A stretch of 64,000 bases of DNA from Pocillopora verrucosa (Eukaryota; Cnidaria; Anthozoa; Scleractinia; Pocilloporidae): positions 975,270-1,039,269 of the forward strand of contig NC_089317.1 of the NCBI RefSeq assembly GCF_036669915.1, given 5' to 3'. The notes below the pieces were generated by a model. The model was not told the DNA's origin, did no database searches, and saw only the letters and a list, made by a program, of their open reading frames with translations. Position 1 is the stretch's first letter. Every line of letters starts with the position of its first letter. Both the position numbers and the translations under genes were made by a program. This document shows positions 48,876-60,696 of the stretch, piece by piece.

Positions 48876-49098
48876 TGTTTTTGAACGTAAACAATCCCCC
48901 ATCTTCTTGTTTTTGAGGTTAATTCGGATATCATGATTATTTCTTAAATTCTCATAACCCATAGTGGAATTTTGATTCTGTATCTCATTAAGAGAAGTTC
49001 AATTTTAATCAATCTTGCTTTTAATTTGACTGATTATTTAGTTCAGAAAAGCCGTCAGATGAAATTGCGATTTTCGTGTGGCAAATTGTCAGCGATAT
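48876..49098 (+). repeat. Direct repeat, copy 2 (pairs with 44400-44655)
   Basis: See copy 1. The copies are about 85-90 percent alike by eye and lie about 4.4 kb apart. Confidence 0.8.
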
Positions 49099-49734
49099 CT
49101 TCGCCTCCAGAGGAAATCCAAAGTTATGAAAGCAGTGAATTGTTTACAAGATATAAGGATTATCAGCTCCGCGGCACGATTTCTCGTCTTTCCGGCGTGG
49201 CTGGAGCTGTGTTATCTCGAGCTTACGATTTCTATCGAGGATAATCCGTTCAATTACTTCATAATAGATTCGCAGAACAGATAAAATATTCCTGATAACC
49301 AAAATCGCTCTGAAGATATTAAGTTTCTATCGGAAAAACTAATTTGAATTGTTAATGGTTGCTGTTGGTCCCCAAACTTCCACAAACATCTCCTTAAGAT
49401 AGGTCATTGCTGAGCTGACTAGATCAGAGGTCACCTCAAGCTCACTTAAAAAAATATGAAGTGTGATTAACTGCCTGTTCTGAGAAGATTGTCAGTAATA
49501 AAAGGGATTTGTGAGGTTGATCTTAGTAACCAGGTAAATTTTTAAACAGCTTAACATTTCCACTGCAAATTAATCAGAGGTAGTACAATAGTTGTCAACT
49601 CTCGCCCCCGCTATGACGAACAGAGACTAAATCTTCGCGCACAGCAACAGCAAAACAAATACCGGATCCGGTATTACCTACCACAGCCATGACGTAATTG
49701 GACACTTCGCGTGACTCCAAACCAGCATTGCTAG

Positions 49735-49860
49735 CGTGGTGTACCTATCCCTCCCCTAACCCAACAACAGTCAACTAATAACAATTTACGGTTAAAGTTG
49801 GGTTAGGGAAGGGGTAGTTACAAGGTGCGCAGTTGCTCAGATACTGACGTCGATTCGTTG
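49735..49860. mobile_element. Diverged foldback element related to 33569-33705
   Basis: CCCTCCCCTAACCCAACAA..TTGGGTTAGGGAAGGGGTAG arms, with GCAGTTGCTCAGATACTGA at one end, match the perfect foldback in the PCCA intron. Confidence 0.7.
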
Positions 49861-50027
49861 CTTAACTAATGTTACAACTAAGAATTTGCTTTCTGTTTTC
49901 TGAAAATGTACACATTGGCAAAGTACTTTTATCCCTGCGTCCTTAAGTCAATGTGTGCACCCCATCTAAGAAGAAACTGGAAAGTCCTAATGAGCGTGAC
50001 GGTGTACGTTGTTTGTTCCTCTTCACT

Positions 50028-50225
50028 CTTTAACCCTTAAAAGTGATTAGCATCTAATTTCTCCTTACAGAATCGCCACTGAATCAAACATGAAGGTTAT
50101 GAGAAGAAAGGAAATGATCGCTTGCTGAAGAAGTTCTTGATCGTTAAACACGTTCTCCTTATTATCGTAGGAAACGCAAGGCGAACAGTGTGGAGAATAT
50201 GCACATTGATGTCAAGTGATAATAA
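50028..50225 (+). mobile_element. Family B MITE-like element
   Basis: TTTAACCCTTAAAAGTGATT to GAGAATATGCACATTGATG, right end decayed; between LHFPL6-like and MPDU1-A. Confidence 0.8.
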
Positions 50226-50827
50226 CCATTTCTGTCATCTCCTTGCACTGTCGCTTTTTCTGACCCAAAATAAGAAATTAAGGTTACTCTTGCTTAGAGT
50301 TGACTGTGTAGTGCAACTTCGGTTTGTTTCATTCAAATTGTACTCTTCTTTTACGTATGTGCTATTATCGGCCGAGTTATAGGGTCAGAAGTACGTTCAC
50401 TGCTGTCTAATCTGACTAATGTTTTACATTCGAAGTTAGACTGGGCTGAATTAAGGGAATTCTATCGTTCCTATGGTTTGGAAGATGATTATAGTCTTCT
50501 CATAAAATAAACAGGCTTTCTTCTAATACACTTTACGTGCTTATTTCTGTAGTGTGTACTTTGGCAACAGAGCCTTTCAACCTTAGTTTGAACTTTGTAA
50601 CAAACAAGATTTTCTAAATTTGCCAGGTAGCTGAAGAAGGATTAGCAAATCGGAAGTTAAGTGATTGAAAATTCGAGTTGTAGCTGAGAAGAACAGCTCA
50701 CTGAAAAGTGTCTATTTTCCTTTTCACATTCTTTTTATTTTTAGGACAAACGGAGCAAGAGTTTTAGGACGACAGTTCAGGGATTTTTACATGCATGACT
50801 AACTATAGTTTTGACGTGGACGCTAAG

Positions 50828-53689
50828 ATGGCGATAGGCGAGTTTTTCTTCACTCCTCTAGTGCTGTTGATTGTTCCAAAATACTGCCACGATGAATTCT
50901 TTATCAACTTCAACTTCTTCCATGGTATGCTAAGCTCATACGCTGACAGATCGTTGCTTGTATCATGGTTTTGAAACCTTGAGATCTTTTTTTATTTCGG
51001 TATAGAATAGTCTGTAGATCTTTTTTGTGTGTCAATATTTCAAGATATCTTGTTGATTTTTTGTTGTTGCAGCTGCTTGCCTGAAGATTGCAATCAGCAA
51101 GTGCTTGGGTTATGGAATTGTCGTTGGATCGGCAATGAGTAAGTTGTTTGGAAATTTTCACTCGAAATTTTAGAAATTATATTATTTTCAGAAATAAAAA
51201 TGATTGATCGATCGAACTTATGTTAAATTGGGGACTGTTGAAGCAATGCCATGCTGAGAATTTCTTGTGATAAGTATAACAGATCTTGCAGCCTATGTGA
51301 AAATGGTCCTTTTAGTGTGAGCGATCGCGTGATATCCCCTCCCCCCACATCAAGCAGGGAACACCTCGTGGTGCAAAGAACCTAAGGGCGCAGACTGGAA
51401 GCGGAATACCCACCCACCTTTAAAAAAGTCAGATTAAGAGCAAGAGTCGATTTTTGCTGAAATTTTGCCAAACGATCAATACATAGAGTATGGCACAACT
51501 TGAAGAGATCGTGCATGTATAGAGCCATTCTTGGCTACGTGAGCCATGTGCATTACGACTAAACCTATTAAGGTCACAGATGCTTAATTGATTTTCAACT
51601 GCTGCATGCAATGCTTTGACGCAAGCTTCTGCAGCAAGCCCCCCCCCCCCCCCCCACTACAAAACATACCTATGCATATATCAGTTCTTCCCAGCAGCCT
51701 TGCCGAATGGTGCATGATGGTGAAATTTAAAAAGATACAGGCCAATACACTGTGCTAAACTAAGATGGTATCATCAACAAATTTACTTTTCACAGTCAAA
51801 ATTCCCCAGATTATCAAGGTTATACAAGCCTCTAGTGTGGAAGGTCTCAGTTTAACAGCTTTCATACTTGAGTTGGTAGCTTTGACCACTTCTGGAACGT
51901 ACAGCTATGCCAAGTCTTTCCCTTTTAGGTAAGTTTTAATCTAATGAATGAAGAGTAATCCAAGTTTGTACTAGCTTATTAGGGAGGTATGACTAAATGG
52001 GTAAAACGTGCACAGTAGGGCTGAATAGGAATTTTTGATCTGTGGACAAATCCAGATTGCAGTGGGTGTTCTCTTTCCAAAAAAAAACATTCAAAAACAT
52101 TGATTTATGGTGCAGCAGAACAGTACATTGAACCATTTACACCTAGAATGGATTGACATGTAGTTTCTCCTCAGAATTGTGATGCATTATTCAGCAATCA
52201 GGTGTGATGAGAAAAGATACTTTTATCAGATGGAGGGTGTTATCTTGATGGGACAACAAATTCTCCAGACTAATCTACCGGGAGATCTGTGGCAGTTAGA
52301 GGGGAGAATTGATAATCAGATCTTTACTTTGAGAGAGAATTTTTTTGTTTTCATTTAAGTGAATAAGGCCTCCTCTGTACTTATGGACTACCAAAAAAGG
52401 GGAGGGGAGGGGAGGGGAGGAGAGTTGGAGATGTGTTTTTGCAACATTTTAATTGACTGGCTTGAAAGGATAGACTCAGTTACCAGCTGCTGTTTGTGGA
52501 ATTTTGATGTGGGTTTAGTGAGCAAGAGTGATCAAATTAGGCCTAAATCAAGAGGTGCATGGATATAACTCTTAAATTGGCTTCTGATACACCTCTAGAT
52601 TCTCCTTCTAAATTATTCTAATATCTATACATTATCCAATAAACAGGTAAAGAGAATTCAGTTCAAGGGTTAAAATAGATTTCTCTTAATCCATGGTCTC
52701 TCCTTCCTTTTCAGTGCTTGGGGTGAAAATTTCTTCATGTCAATTCAGGGCTGTCTGTTGATCTTGATGTACTTTTACTACACCAGCCGACCTTTGGCAG
52801 GTGTTGTTTTCCCAGTGTTGTATGGAGGAATTGTTTATGTTCTAGCATCTGGCCTGACTCCAATGTCAGTGTTAACTAAATTTGCTTCATTTAACATTGG
52901 TCTTCTTGCAACAAGTAGGGTGAGTTGCAGGACATTATTGATGCTTTTTTTTTCTTCTTGAATAGATTTAACTCTTTTGTTGCTCATAGTTGTGGTAACA
53001 GTCATTTATTTTGCCAGAGTCTGAATCAAGAAGCTCATGTCTTATCCCTGGGTGGAGTCATCATATCTTTACTTTCTTGCTATTTTTCTGTTTTTTCTGT
53101 CATCCTTAGATGATCTACTAACTAAAGGGTTTGTCATTCATCATTAAGATTGCATTGTGCACCAAGAGATGTACTACTCTAATGCTAGATTCCAGTTTTA
53201 GAGGTCTGGGATCAAGTCCTGGCCAAGTCATTGTGTTGAGTTCTTGCACGAGACACTTAACTCTCCCAGAGCCCCTCTCTATCCAGGAGTACAAATGGGT
53301 ATGGGCAAACTGCCATGGACATTTTACCAAATGCTGGAGTTAGAAGGGATGAAAAAGAAACTTTGAATGGACTAGCACACTATTCAGAGAAGAAGAAGAG
53401 TAGAAATTTTTGTAATTGTTTCATGTCACTGTACTGATGTTGAATTCCTCTTCAGCTCATACAGATAGTCACTAATTTCCGTAATGGCCACACAGGGCAA
53501 CTATCATTCATCATGGTTCTCTTGTTGACCTTGGGAGCCGTGGCGCGCATCTTCACCACTATACAAGAGACTGGCGACAAGGTCATGCTTGTGACCTTTC
53601 TTGTGTCAGTTACGCTGAATGCCACTCTCACCTTCCAAGTTCTCTACTACTGGAATGTCAAGCCTGACTTGAAGAAGAAGGAAGCCTAA
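50828..53689 (+). CDS. MPDU1: Mannose-P-dolichol utilization defect 1 protein, paralog A, 244 aa, 5 exons
   Basis: Exons: 50828-50924, 51073-51138, 51796-51928, 52715-52919 and 53456-53689. All phases close (735 nt). MPDU1 (Lec35) is a PQ-loop multipass membrane protein of the ER needed for use of mannose-P-dolichol and glucose-P-dolichol in N-glycan, GPI and related assembly. Visible family marks: PKYCHDEFF.NFNFFH near the N-terminus, ACLKI.ISKCLG, IKIPQIIKV with the PQ pair at residues 58-59, SSVEGLSL, a FPFSAWGE block, and NFRNGHTGQLSF followed by ARIFTTIQETGD and a terminal YYWN with a Lys-rich tail (KKKEA). Length matches human (247). It lies 2 kb upstream of a second copy in the same orientation. 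Confidence 0.95.
52130..52345 (-). mobile_element. Family C MITE-like element, reverse, diverged
   Basis: ACAAATTCTCCAGACTAATC, GGCAGTTAGAGGGGAGAATT and GATAATCAGATC match reversed family C; MPDU1-A intron 3. Confidence 0.65.
52392..52425 (+). repeat. GGGGA-rich purine repeat
   Basis: Short GGGGAG repeats in MPDU1-A intron 3. Confidence 0.8.
53175..53395 (+). mobile_element. SINE, family 1, in MPDU1-A intron 4
   Basis: Contains a box-B-like GGGATCAAGTCCTGGCC, then CACTTAACTCTCCCAGAGCC, AGGAGTACAAATGGGTA and TGGACTAGCAC, in the order seen in the other family 1 copies. Confidence 0.7.
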
Positions 53690-53729
53690 AGACTTGTCTT
53701 TTGATGTGTAACATATACTCATACATTTT

Positions 53730-54151
53730 TAATCCTGTACACCTTAACATCAGTGTGCATATTCTCCATACTGTTCTCTTTACATTTCCTAAGGTGCTGA
53801 CAAGGAGAATTTGTTTTAAAATCAAGAGCTTCTTTAGTTTGTGATCATTTCCTTTAATTTCGTCCCTTTAAACCTTAAACTCCCAGAAGTGATGAACATT
53901 TAACTTCTCCCAATAACATTCACATATTAGTCAGCAAAAAGGTAATGAGAATACTCAAAATTATCAGGTAGAAGTTATTATTTTGATATAACAGTAGATT
54001 CTAGTAACTAATTTACGGAGAGATGTGTGTGTAGGAGTTAGAGGGGAGAATTGACAATCAGATTTTGCACATTAAGGGTTAACATCTGATTCAGGGGTGA
54101 CATTGTAAGGAGGAAGTAGATGCTAGTTACTCTTAGGGATCAAAAGGTTAA
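53730..54151 (-). mobile_element. Family B element (reverse) split by a family C insertion
   Basis: The left part (to about 53863) and right part (from about 54083, CATCTGATTCAGGGGTGACA..) together make one family B copy. Confidence 0.85.
53864..54082 (-). mobile_element. Family C element nested inside family B
   Basis: CCCTTTAAACCTTAAACTCC to CACATTAAGGGTTAA, with TTATCAGGTAGAAGTTATTA inside. Confidence 0.85.
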
Positions 54152-54763
54152 AACTGTGGATGAGGTATCTTCAATAAAATCACTGCTGCACTTATCCCAG
54201 CATTAAAAGGATGTGGAAGATGTGAGATGGAAAAATTTTCGGTAATAAAATGAGTTTTTTTTCTGATATTTGGGAAGGAATTTGATAACTCACAAAGCAA
54301 TGTTTTTGTGTTTCATCCCTTTGGTCTTTCTGAGGGAAGTTGTGGTAGTCCTCAAGCATGAGCCCTGGATGCAAATAAATTGCTTACTTTCCATTTTCTT
54401 AGATGAACAATTTAACTTGTCTATTCATATTAATTTTACATACCCCTTACTACTTGCAAAGCTTTATTTACAACAACACCTCTTTTGTCTTCGAAGGTTA
54501 AGTTATTTCCTCAGTCTATTCTACTGTAAATTCTACTCTAATTTTGCTTTAAGGGTGAAAAAAAAATGTGGTAGTTTAGTTACATACAAAGTGAGTTTGC
54601 AATGCAGACAGTGTTTAATTCTAAATTTGCATCGTACATGGTGATATTTTCACATTTAATTGTTGTGTATGAAAACATTTTGAATGGATTTATCAGAATG
54701 ATTTACATCATTAATAAAAGTGATTCCCATGACTGAACGTGTGAATTGTGTTCCATGTCTCTG

Positions 54764-54972
54764 TTAACCCCTCAACCCCCACAAGTGACCAAGACAGAAA
54801 TTCTCCTTACAATATCACTTCAATATCAACCAGATGAGTAATGAGAATAAAAAAATATCAATTTGGGGATAATTGGTCGATCCAATACTAAATTCTCTGA
54901 ACTAACATTATAAGAATTGTATGGCTGACAGTAAGGAGAATGACAAATTTTATCTGGGAGTTAAAGGGTTAA
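54764..54972 (+). mobile_element. Family A MITE-like element
   Basis: TTAACCCCTCAACCCCCACA to GGGAGTTAAAGGGTTAA; directly followed by a reversed family B copy. Confidence 0.88.
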
Positions 54973-55172
54973 ATCTTTACACCCCAACATCAGCATGCAT
55001 ATATTCCATACTGTTCTAAATACATTTCTTATGGTACTAACAGTAGAATTTGTCAAATGATTAAGAGCTTCTTGAGTTCATGATCATTCCCTTTATTCTC
55101 ATGACCTTGATGTTTGATCCAAGGGTGATACTGTTGGAAGAAACTAGATGCTGATCACTCATAAGGGGTAAA
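54973..55172 (-). mobile_element. Family B MITE-like element, reverse, abutting family A
   Basis: ATCTTTACACCCCAACATCA to CTCATAAGGGGTAAATA. Confidence 0.85.
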
Positions 55173-55647
55173 TAGCTCCTTGGAAAGATAGTAAGAGAGG
55201 GTATTATTGAGGTCACCCTAACAGCACTCAGCCAGGTTTGAACTGTGTGGAATAGATCATGCAGATTCTTCTAAGGACATTCGTAATGCTATGCTCATAA
55301 CTTGAGATTGAGAGACAAAAAGAGGGATAGTTGTTTAAAAGCATTTAGGTATTTCTTGCTGCATCAACTGATGGAGAAAGAAAACTTTATTCCTATGAAG
55401 ACATTTTATTTATCAGTCTTATCAAGAATTGTTGAGAATGGAGTTATGTACAGAAGACTGGGAAAAAAAAATAATTGTATCTGTCAAATCTTCAATTTTG
55501 AGGGATTTCTGGGCCACTGGTATGTCACGCAATCTTCATGAAATGCACGAAATGTATTGGGTATTCATCTTTGACCAGCGGTAGAGGAGCAGGGAGGCGC
55601 GAGAAAGTGAAAGAAGAAAGTCTTGTGGAAGAAATATTCCATTCCAA

Positions 55648-58600
55648 ATGGCAGTAGGCGAGTTCTTTTTCACTCCGTTGGTTCTCTTCATTGTTCCAAA
55701 ATATTGCCACGATGAATTTTTCGTCAACTTTAACTTTTTCCACGGTAAGCTAGGTGTTTGGCTATCCAATTAAAGATATATCTATTAAATTAAAGTCTAT
55801 TAAAATGTCATTCAGAAGTGATAGGGAAGTGTTAGGGAAGTGATAGGGAAGTACATTTTGTGACATTAAGCTCGAATGAAATGTTAAAACAAATGCTGGT
55901 TAGCAATCGTGCAACATGTAACTGATCTGTCAAAGTCTCTTCGATATTCACTGGCGATTTCGTGGTTACTCTCTATCACCGCTTCCCAAGATGATGAGAC
56001 GACGATCGATCCATATTTTTTATTTTTCCTTTCATTTTCTTCACAGTTGCTTGTCTGAAGATTGCACTCAGCAAATGCCTTGGATATATCATCGTGCTTT
56101 TAGCTCCGATCAGTGAGTCAAAAATTCTTATACTTTTACACGAGGCCTAATAGTTGTTTACCAGAACGCTGCATGCTTGAGTGACTTTCCAAGAAGTTAA
56201 CTAAATCATAAATCACGCAATGGGGTTCTCCTTTCGTCACGCGATGCGAAATGTCTTGGAGAAGAATCCAAGGAAGGGTAGCGGGTATTCCTTTCCTATA
56301 TAAGCTATAAAGACATAAACTGTTCCAGGGGGATTGGCCTATGAGTCATTTTGGTATGAAAAGGTTGTATATTATGACTGAGTTCGATCAGAAAGGGACC
56401 AGGAGAGTATTCAAACATATTTATCATCTGAACTCAAACGAGTGATAGGAAGAGAGTTGCAGAACAAAATATATCATTCGAGCTGTAATTTTGGAGGTAA
56501 TTCTCCAATCCTTAACTCCAGCTTTGATGTGAAGCCCATTTGCGCCATAACAAAGCGCATTGGTTCCAAAACCAAGAAATTTTTTCAGTAAACAGGTTCC
56601 AAACTCAAAGAAGTTTTGATTTTGGAGGCCACGTTAAAAAATTAATGAAGAAAATGACATGTTTCGGCCTAAATTAGTGTCTTTTAGAGTGTCAGGAATT
56701 AAAGATATAGGCAGCACATTCATACAAAAGTTTTTAAAGTGTCACCCTCCAGAGAAACACCATAACAGTAAAAAGACGTTTTACTAATACCCAATCGTTT
56801 TTGGACACTATTGTCCGATTTGAGTTTTTGGACACTAGTGGCCGACTTTAGATTTTGGATGCTGGTGGCCAATTTTAGATTTGGGACACTAGTGGCTGAT
56901 TTGAGATTTTGGACACTTGTGGCTGATTTGTAATTTTGGACACTAGTGGCTGATTGAAGATTTTGTACACTTGTGGCTTATTTTACATTTTGTACAATAG
57001 GAACCGATTTGAGATTTTTACACTGGTGGGCGATTTTAGATTTATGACACCAGTGCCTAATTGGAGATTTTGGACACTAGTGGCCAATTTTAGATTTTGG
57101 TTGCTGGTGGCCGATTTTAGATTTGGGACACTAGTGGCTGATTTGAGATTTTAGACACTACTGTATAATTTTAAATTTTGGACACTAGAGGCCGATTTGA
57201 GATTTGGACACTTGTGGCTGATTTTAGATTTGGGACACTAGTGGCCAATTTTAGAAATGGGACACTAGTGGCCAATTTTAGATTTGGGACACTAGTGGCC
57301 AATTTTAGATTTGGGACACTAGTGGCTGACTTTGGATTTTGGACACTAGTGGCTAATTTGAGATTTTGGACATTTGTGGCCAACTTTGGATTTTGAACAG
57401 TAGGGCCAATTTGAGATTTTGGACACTTGTGCCTAATTTTAGATTTGGGACACAAGTGGTCTATTTTAGCGAATTTTAGATTTAGGACACTAGCATGCCT
57501 TTTAGACAATAGTGTGGATAAACGACTGGGTTTGCACTGCATTAATTTGAGAGGATGACAAATGAATACAACATAAGTCTTTCTATTGTCGAATCTGATA
57601 TGTTGAGATAGCCTTAATCTCCTCAAACATTTAACTCCCAGTTATATTTCTGATTTTTAAATCAGAAATAAAACTGATTTTTCCTCTAATAACAGATGTG
57701 GTAATTTTTTTTAATTCCAAAAATCAAATCTTGTTTTAGTCAAGTTTCCACAGATACTCAAGGTCCTACGAGCATCAAGTGTGGAGGGCCTCAGTCTGGT
57801 GGGCTTTGTCACAGAACTGGCAACACAAACAGTAACGTTCAGCTACAATTCAGCCAGGGGATTCCCATTCAGGTCAGTGATTAAACCGTTTGACTGTCGA
57901 TAAAGTTGTCGATGGCAAAGATTTATGAAGATACATAACGCCCCCCCCCCCCCCCCCCATCCCCCTTCCTATCTATACACCACCTCCTCTAAGTCATTAC
58001 ACTTTTTGTAGTGGACCCCATGAAATCCAAAGCGGCCCGAGGATTTCCGAGTACCACATGTCAAGGGCACTTTTCCCTTCAAAGCACTCTGGAGACGCGG
58101 TTGTCCCGAGACGCACGGAAAAGTTCCAGGACAACCCATTCTCCTGATATTCTATTTTTTTCTCCCTGTATTATCAGAGGAACGGGAAAGTACGATCATG
58201 GCGAAGTCTTTTCTTCTCTTGTATTGGTTCGAGCTTATGGCGCAAAATTTTTGGTTAGGAGTGAGACTGGTCAGAAAGCGCGCGAAATTTTTTACCTACA
58301 AGTGCGAAAATTGTAAGCGCTTAATCTTGGTTGTCAGGTTTCTGAAAATCGGGTGTCATGCTGGAACTTTCTTAAAGTACCTCCCTAGGCTAAGTCTCTG
58401 CTATGAAATCTCTGTCAGCCCAGTTTAAGGGTTCAAATGAAAGAGTCACGAGTACCCCCAAAAAATTCCAAAACTTTGCACTCTCGGGGACTGAGAAAAT
58501 GCGGGCTTTTTGGTATCGAGGATATTTTTTTTCTGCAACATTTCACCTTTAATTTTGATGTTGCATTCTTTTGTTTCAGTACCTGGGGTGAGAGCTCGTT

Positions 58601-60696
58601 TAAAGCTTGTCAGACCTGTTTTCTTGTTTTTCTGTTTTTCTACTACACCAAAAGAACTGTAGCAGCCATCTTGTTCCCTTTCCTGTATGGAGCCATTGCA
58701 TACGTACTCTTGTCTGGACTAATCCCCATCTCTATTTTGGTTCAACTGACTTCTTTGAATATTCTACTCCTTTCCATAAGCCGGGTGAGTTCATTAAAAA
58801 TAATGTCCATAGCTTGTTTTTGCACTTATCAGAGCTAGCGGCGCGTTTTATTAATCTGGGGAAGGGGAGGGGGGGGAGGTGGAGTGCTTATTGAACCCCT
58901 AGCCAACTGCACATACGTTCTAAAATTTCCCAATGTCCTTTGCGCAATGCATTGGTGCAAACGAACCCTTTTTAACTCGTGAATTGCGCGCATGCGCAAG
59001 AGCGAGTTATAGGTACGATGTGGGGAATGGCATTCGCTCGCTCGCTCGCTCGCTCGCTCGCTCGATTGGTCGATTCCTGTAAACTTTTTTTAGATTTTAG
59101 GCTTTTGAGTGCATTTGATAGTTTTTGGCGAGCAATAAAAAGACGAAATAGCGACCTTTGTTGCTAAGAATAGTGGTGGGGTGAAAAAGAAGCCAATTAT
59201 AATCTTTAAAGGGTTTTTTTTTTACGTTTTAGTTTCAACAAGCGGCGCCAACGACTGGCAGGCATGCAAGGATTCACACTGAAATAACAGAACAACCTTC
59301 GTTTTTCATAAAATTGTAATTTACAATCCTTGAACTTGAAAACAATCCGAAGATTCATTGAAAATATCACTTACTGCGAAGCGCTCGGAGTTTACAGATG
59401 TTCAAAAGCTTTTTCTGTTATAGCGTGAGATTGAGGACAAAATTGATCATTACGTTTCGTCGCGTGTGTTTTTCCTGTGTGAAGCAACAAAAGATGCCGG
59501 CGACTGACGAAATAACAAGTTAACACGAAAATCAAATAACACCTAAACAAACAGTTTTAGCTACCGATTTTCAGTGAATTTTAAAAGAACAATTTTCTTT
59601 TAAGTTTCAAGACAATTTGAAGATTCAACATACATACAACGTACTAAAATGCGAAAGTTACACACCACAAAATTGGTAAATAGGCCTGAAATGAAATTCT
59701 ATCTTGTTATTGATTATACGTTGCCTAGCACGTGACTTAAATCTACCCAGGCGGAGATCCAAAATGACGGTGGCAGGCTTAGCTTAGTTATATCACTCAA
59801 AACTCGTTCCCGTTTGTCTCTTTTGATAAAGAGGGAATCGTTAATGTTTTCATTAAGACAGTATTGCCTTGATTTTCTAATATTTACAACGAAAGACAGT
59901 AAATCTCACTTTTCACCCACATTTACTTCCAACCTTTTCTCTTAAACCAGAAACAAAAATGATAGACGTTTAAAACACATGACATCATCTACCTTGTCAA
60001 ATGTAATAGCATGATCATTTCAATGGTAATGCCTTCTTATCCCAACGTTACTTTGTTTCTTTGCTACATTAGCGAACACTGAACTACTGCTCGTACTCTA
60101 GATATGACAATCAACCACAAAATTCCCTAAACCAGGTAACATTAAACATAATCTAAAAAATCATGTGTCAATTCACGAGTTTGCTCACAGAGCACTTTGA
60201 TTATTCAACTCTGTCAAACAACCAGAAGAATTTGGTACGAGATAAGTCCTTCTCCTTAGCAGGAGACCTTTTAGGAAACCCGAGGACCTTATGTGTCCTG
60301 TCTGAGAAACCTCGTTCCTAGCGTTCTCTTTCCTCCTCCATAAGAGAGGGCTCTGGAAACGAAGATGTTGTCTTAGTTGGTGTCCGAGAGCGTGATGCAA
60401 GAATTTCAAGGACCAAAATTAAAACGTTTTTTGTCGACATGGAACTTTTTTTCCTCCATTAGGTTTCTCAGATCACGGAAAACTTCCGCAATGGTCACAC
60501 GGGTCAGTTGTCATTCATTATGGTACTTCTGCTATTGTTTACCCACGCGGCCCGTATCTTCACTACAATGCAAGAGACTGGGGACCAATACATTCTGGCT
60601 ATTTTCACCCTCTCGACCGTATTCAACATTACCATGGTTACACAGATTTTGTATTATTGGAACGCAACCATTGATGCCCAAAAGAAGAAAGAGTAG
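55648..60696 (+). CDS. MPDU1: Mannose-P-dolichol utilization defect 1 protein, paralog B, 244 aa, 5 exons
   Basis: Exons: 55648-55744, 56047-56112, 57740-57872, 58580-58784 and 60463-60696. Their lengths (97, 66, 133, 205, 234) are identical to those of paralog A, as are the phases, so the pair arose by tandem duplication of the whole gene. The N-terminal PKYCHDEFFVNFNFFH is almost unchanged. ACLKIALSKCLG, KFPQILKV (PQ at 58-59), SSVEGLSL, FPFSTWGE, NFRNGHTGQLSF and ARIFTTMQETGD are kept; membrane segments have diverged more. The frame is intact and all splice sites are canonical, so it is probably functional rather than a pseudogene. Intron 2 contains a 700-base minisatellite and intron 4 a (CTCG)n run. 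Confidence 0.94.
56790..57490. repeat. Minisatellite, 26-28-bp unit, in MPDU1-B intron 2
   Basis: About 25 diverged units of the form GGACACTAGTGGCC followed by AATTTTAGATTTG or GATTTGAGATTTT. The first unit has the fuller palindrome GGACACTATTGTCC, the same core as the array at 27640-27860. Long frames on both strands are repeat read-through. Confidence 0.93.
57939..57965. repeat. Poly(C) tract
   Basis: About twenty C residues in MPDU1-B intron 3; a similar run lies at 51639-51655 in MPDU1-A intron 2. Confidence 0.9.
59036..59066. repeat. (CTCG)n microsatellite
   Basis: About seven CTCG units in MPDU1-B intron 4, an unusually CpG-rich simple repeat for this AT-rich region. Confidence 0.9.

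Noticed and set aside
56790-57490. CRISPR-like regular repeats
   Set aside because: There are no unique spacers: units are contiguous and diverged, so it is a minisatellite in a eukaryotic intron.
57171-57626. 151-codon minus-strand frame with LATSVPNLK-type repeats
   Set aside because: Entirely inside the tandem array in the MPDU1-B intron; stop-free units create the frame.
59036-59066. CTCG run as part of a coding exon (Ala-Arg-Ser-Leu frame)
   Set aside because: Simple repeat inside an intron whose boundaries are fixed by MPDU1 homology on both sides.
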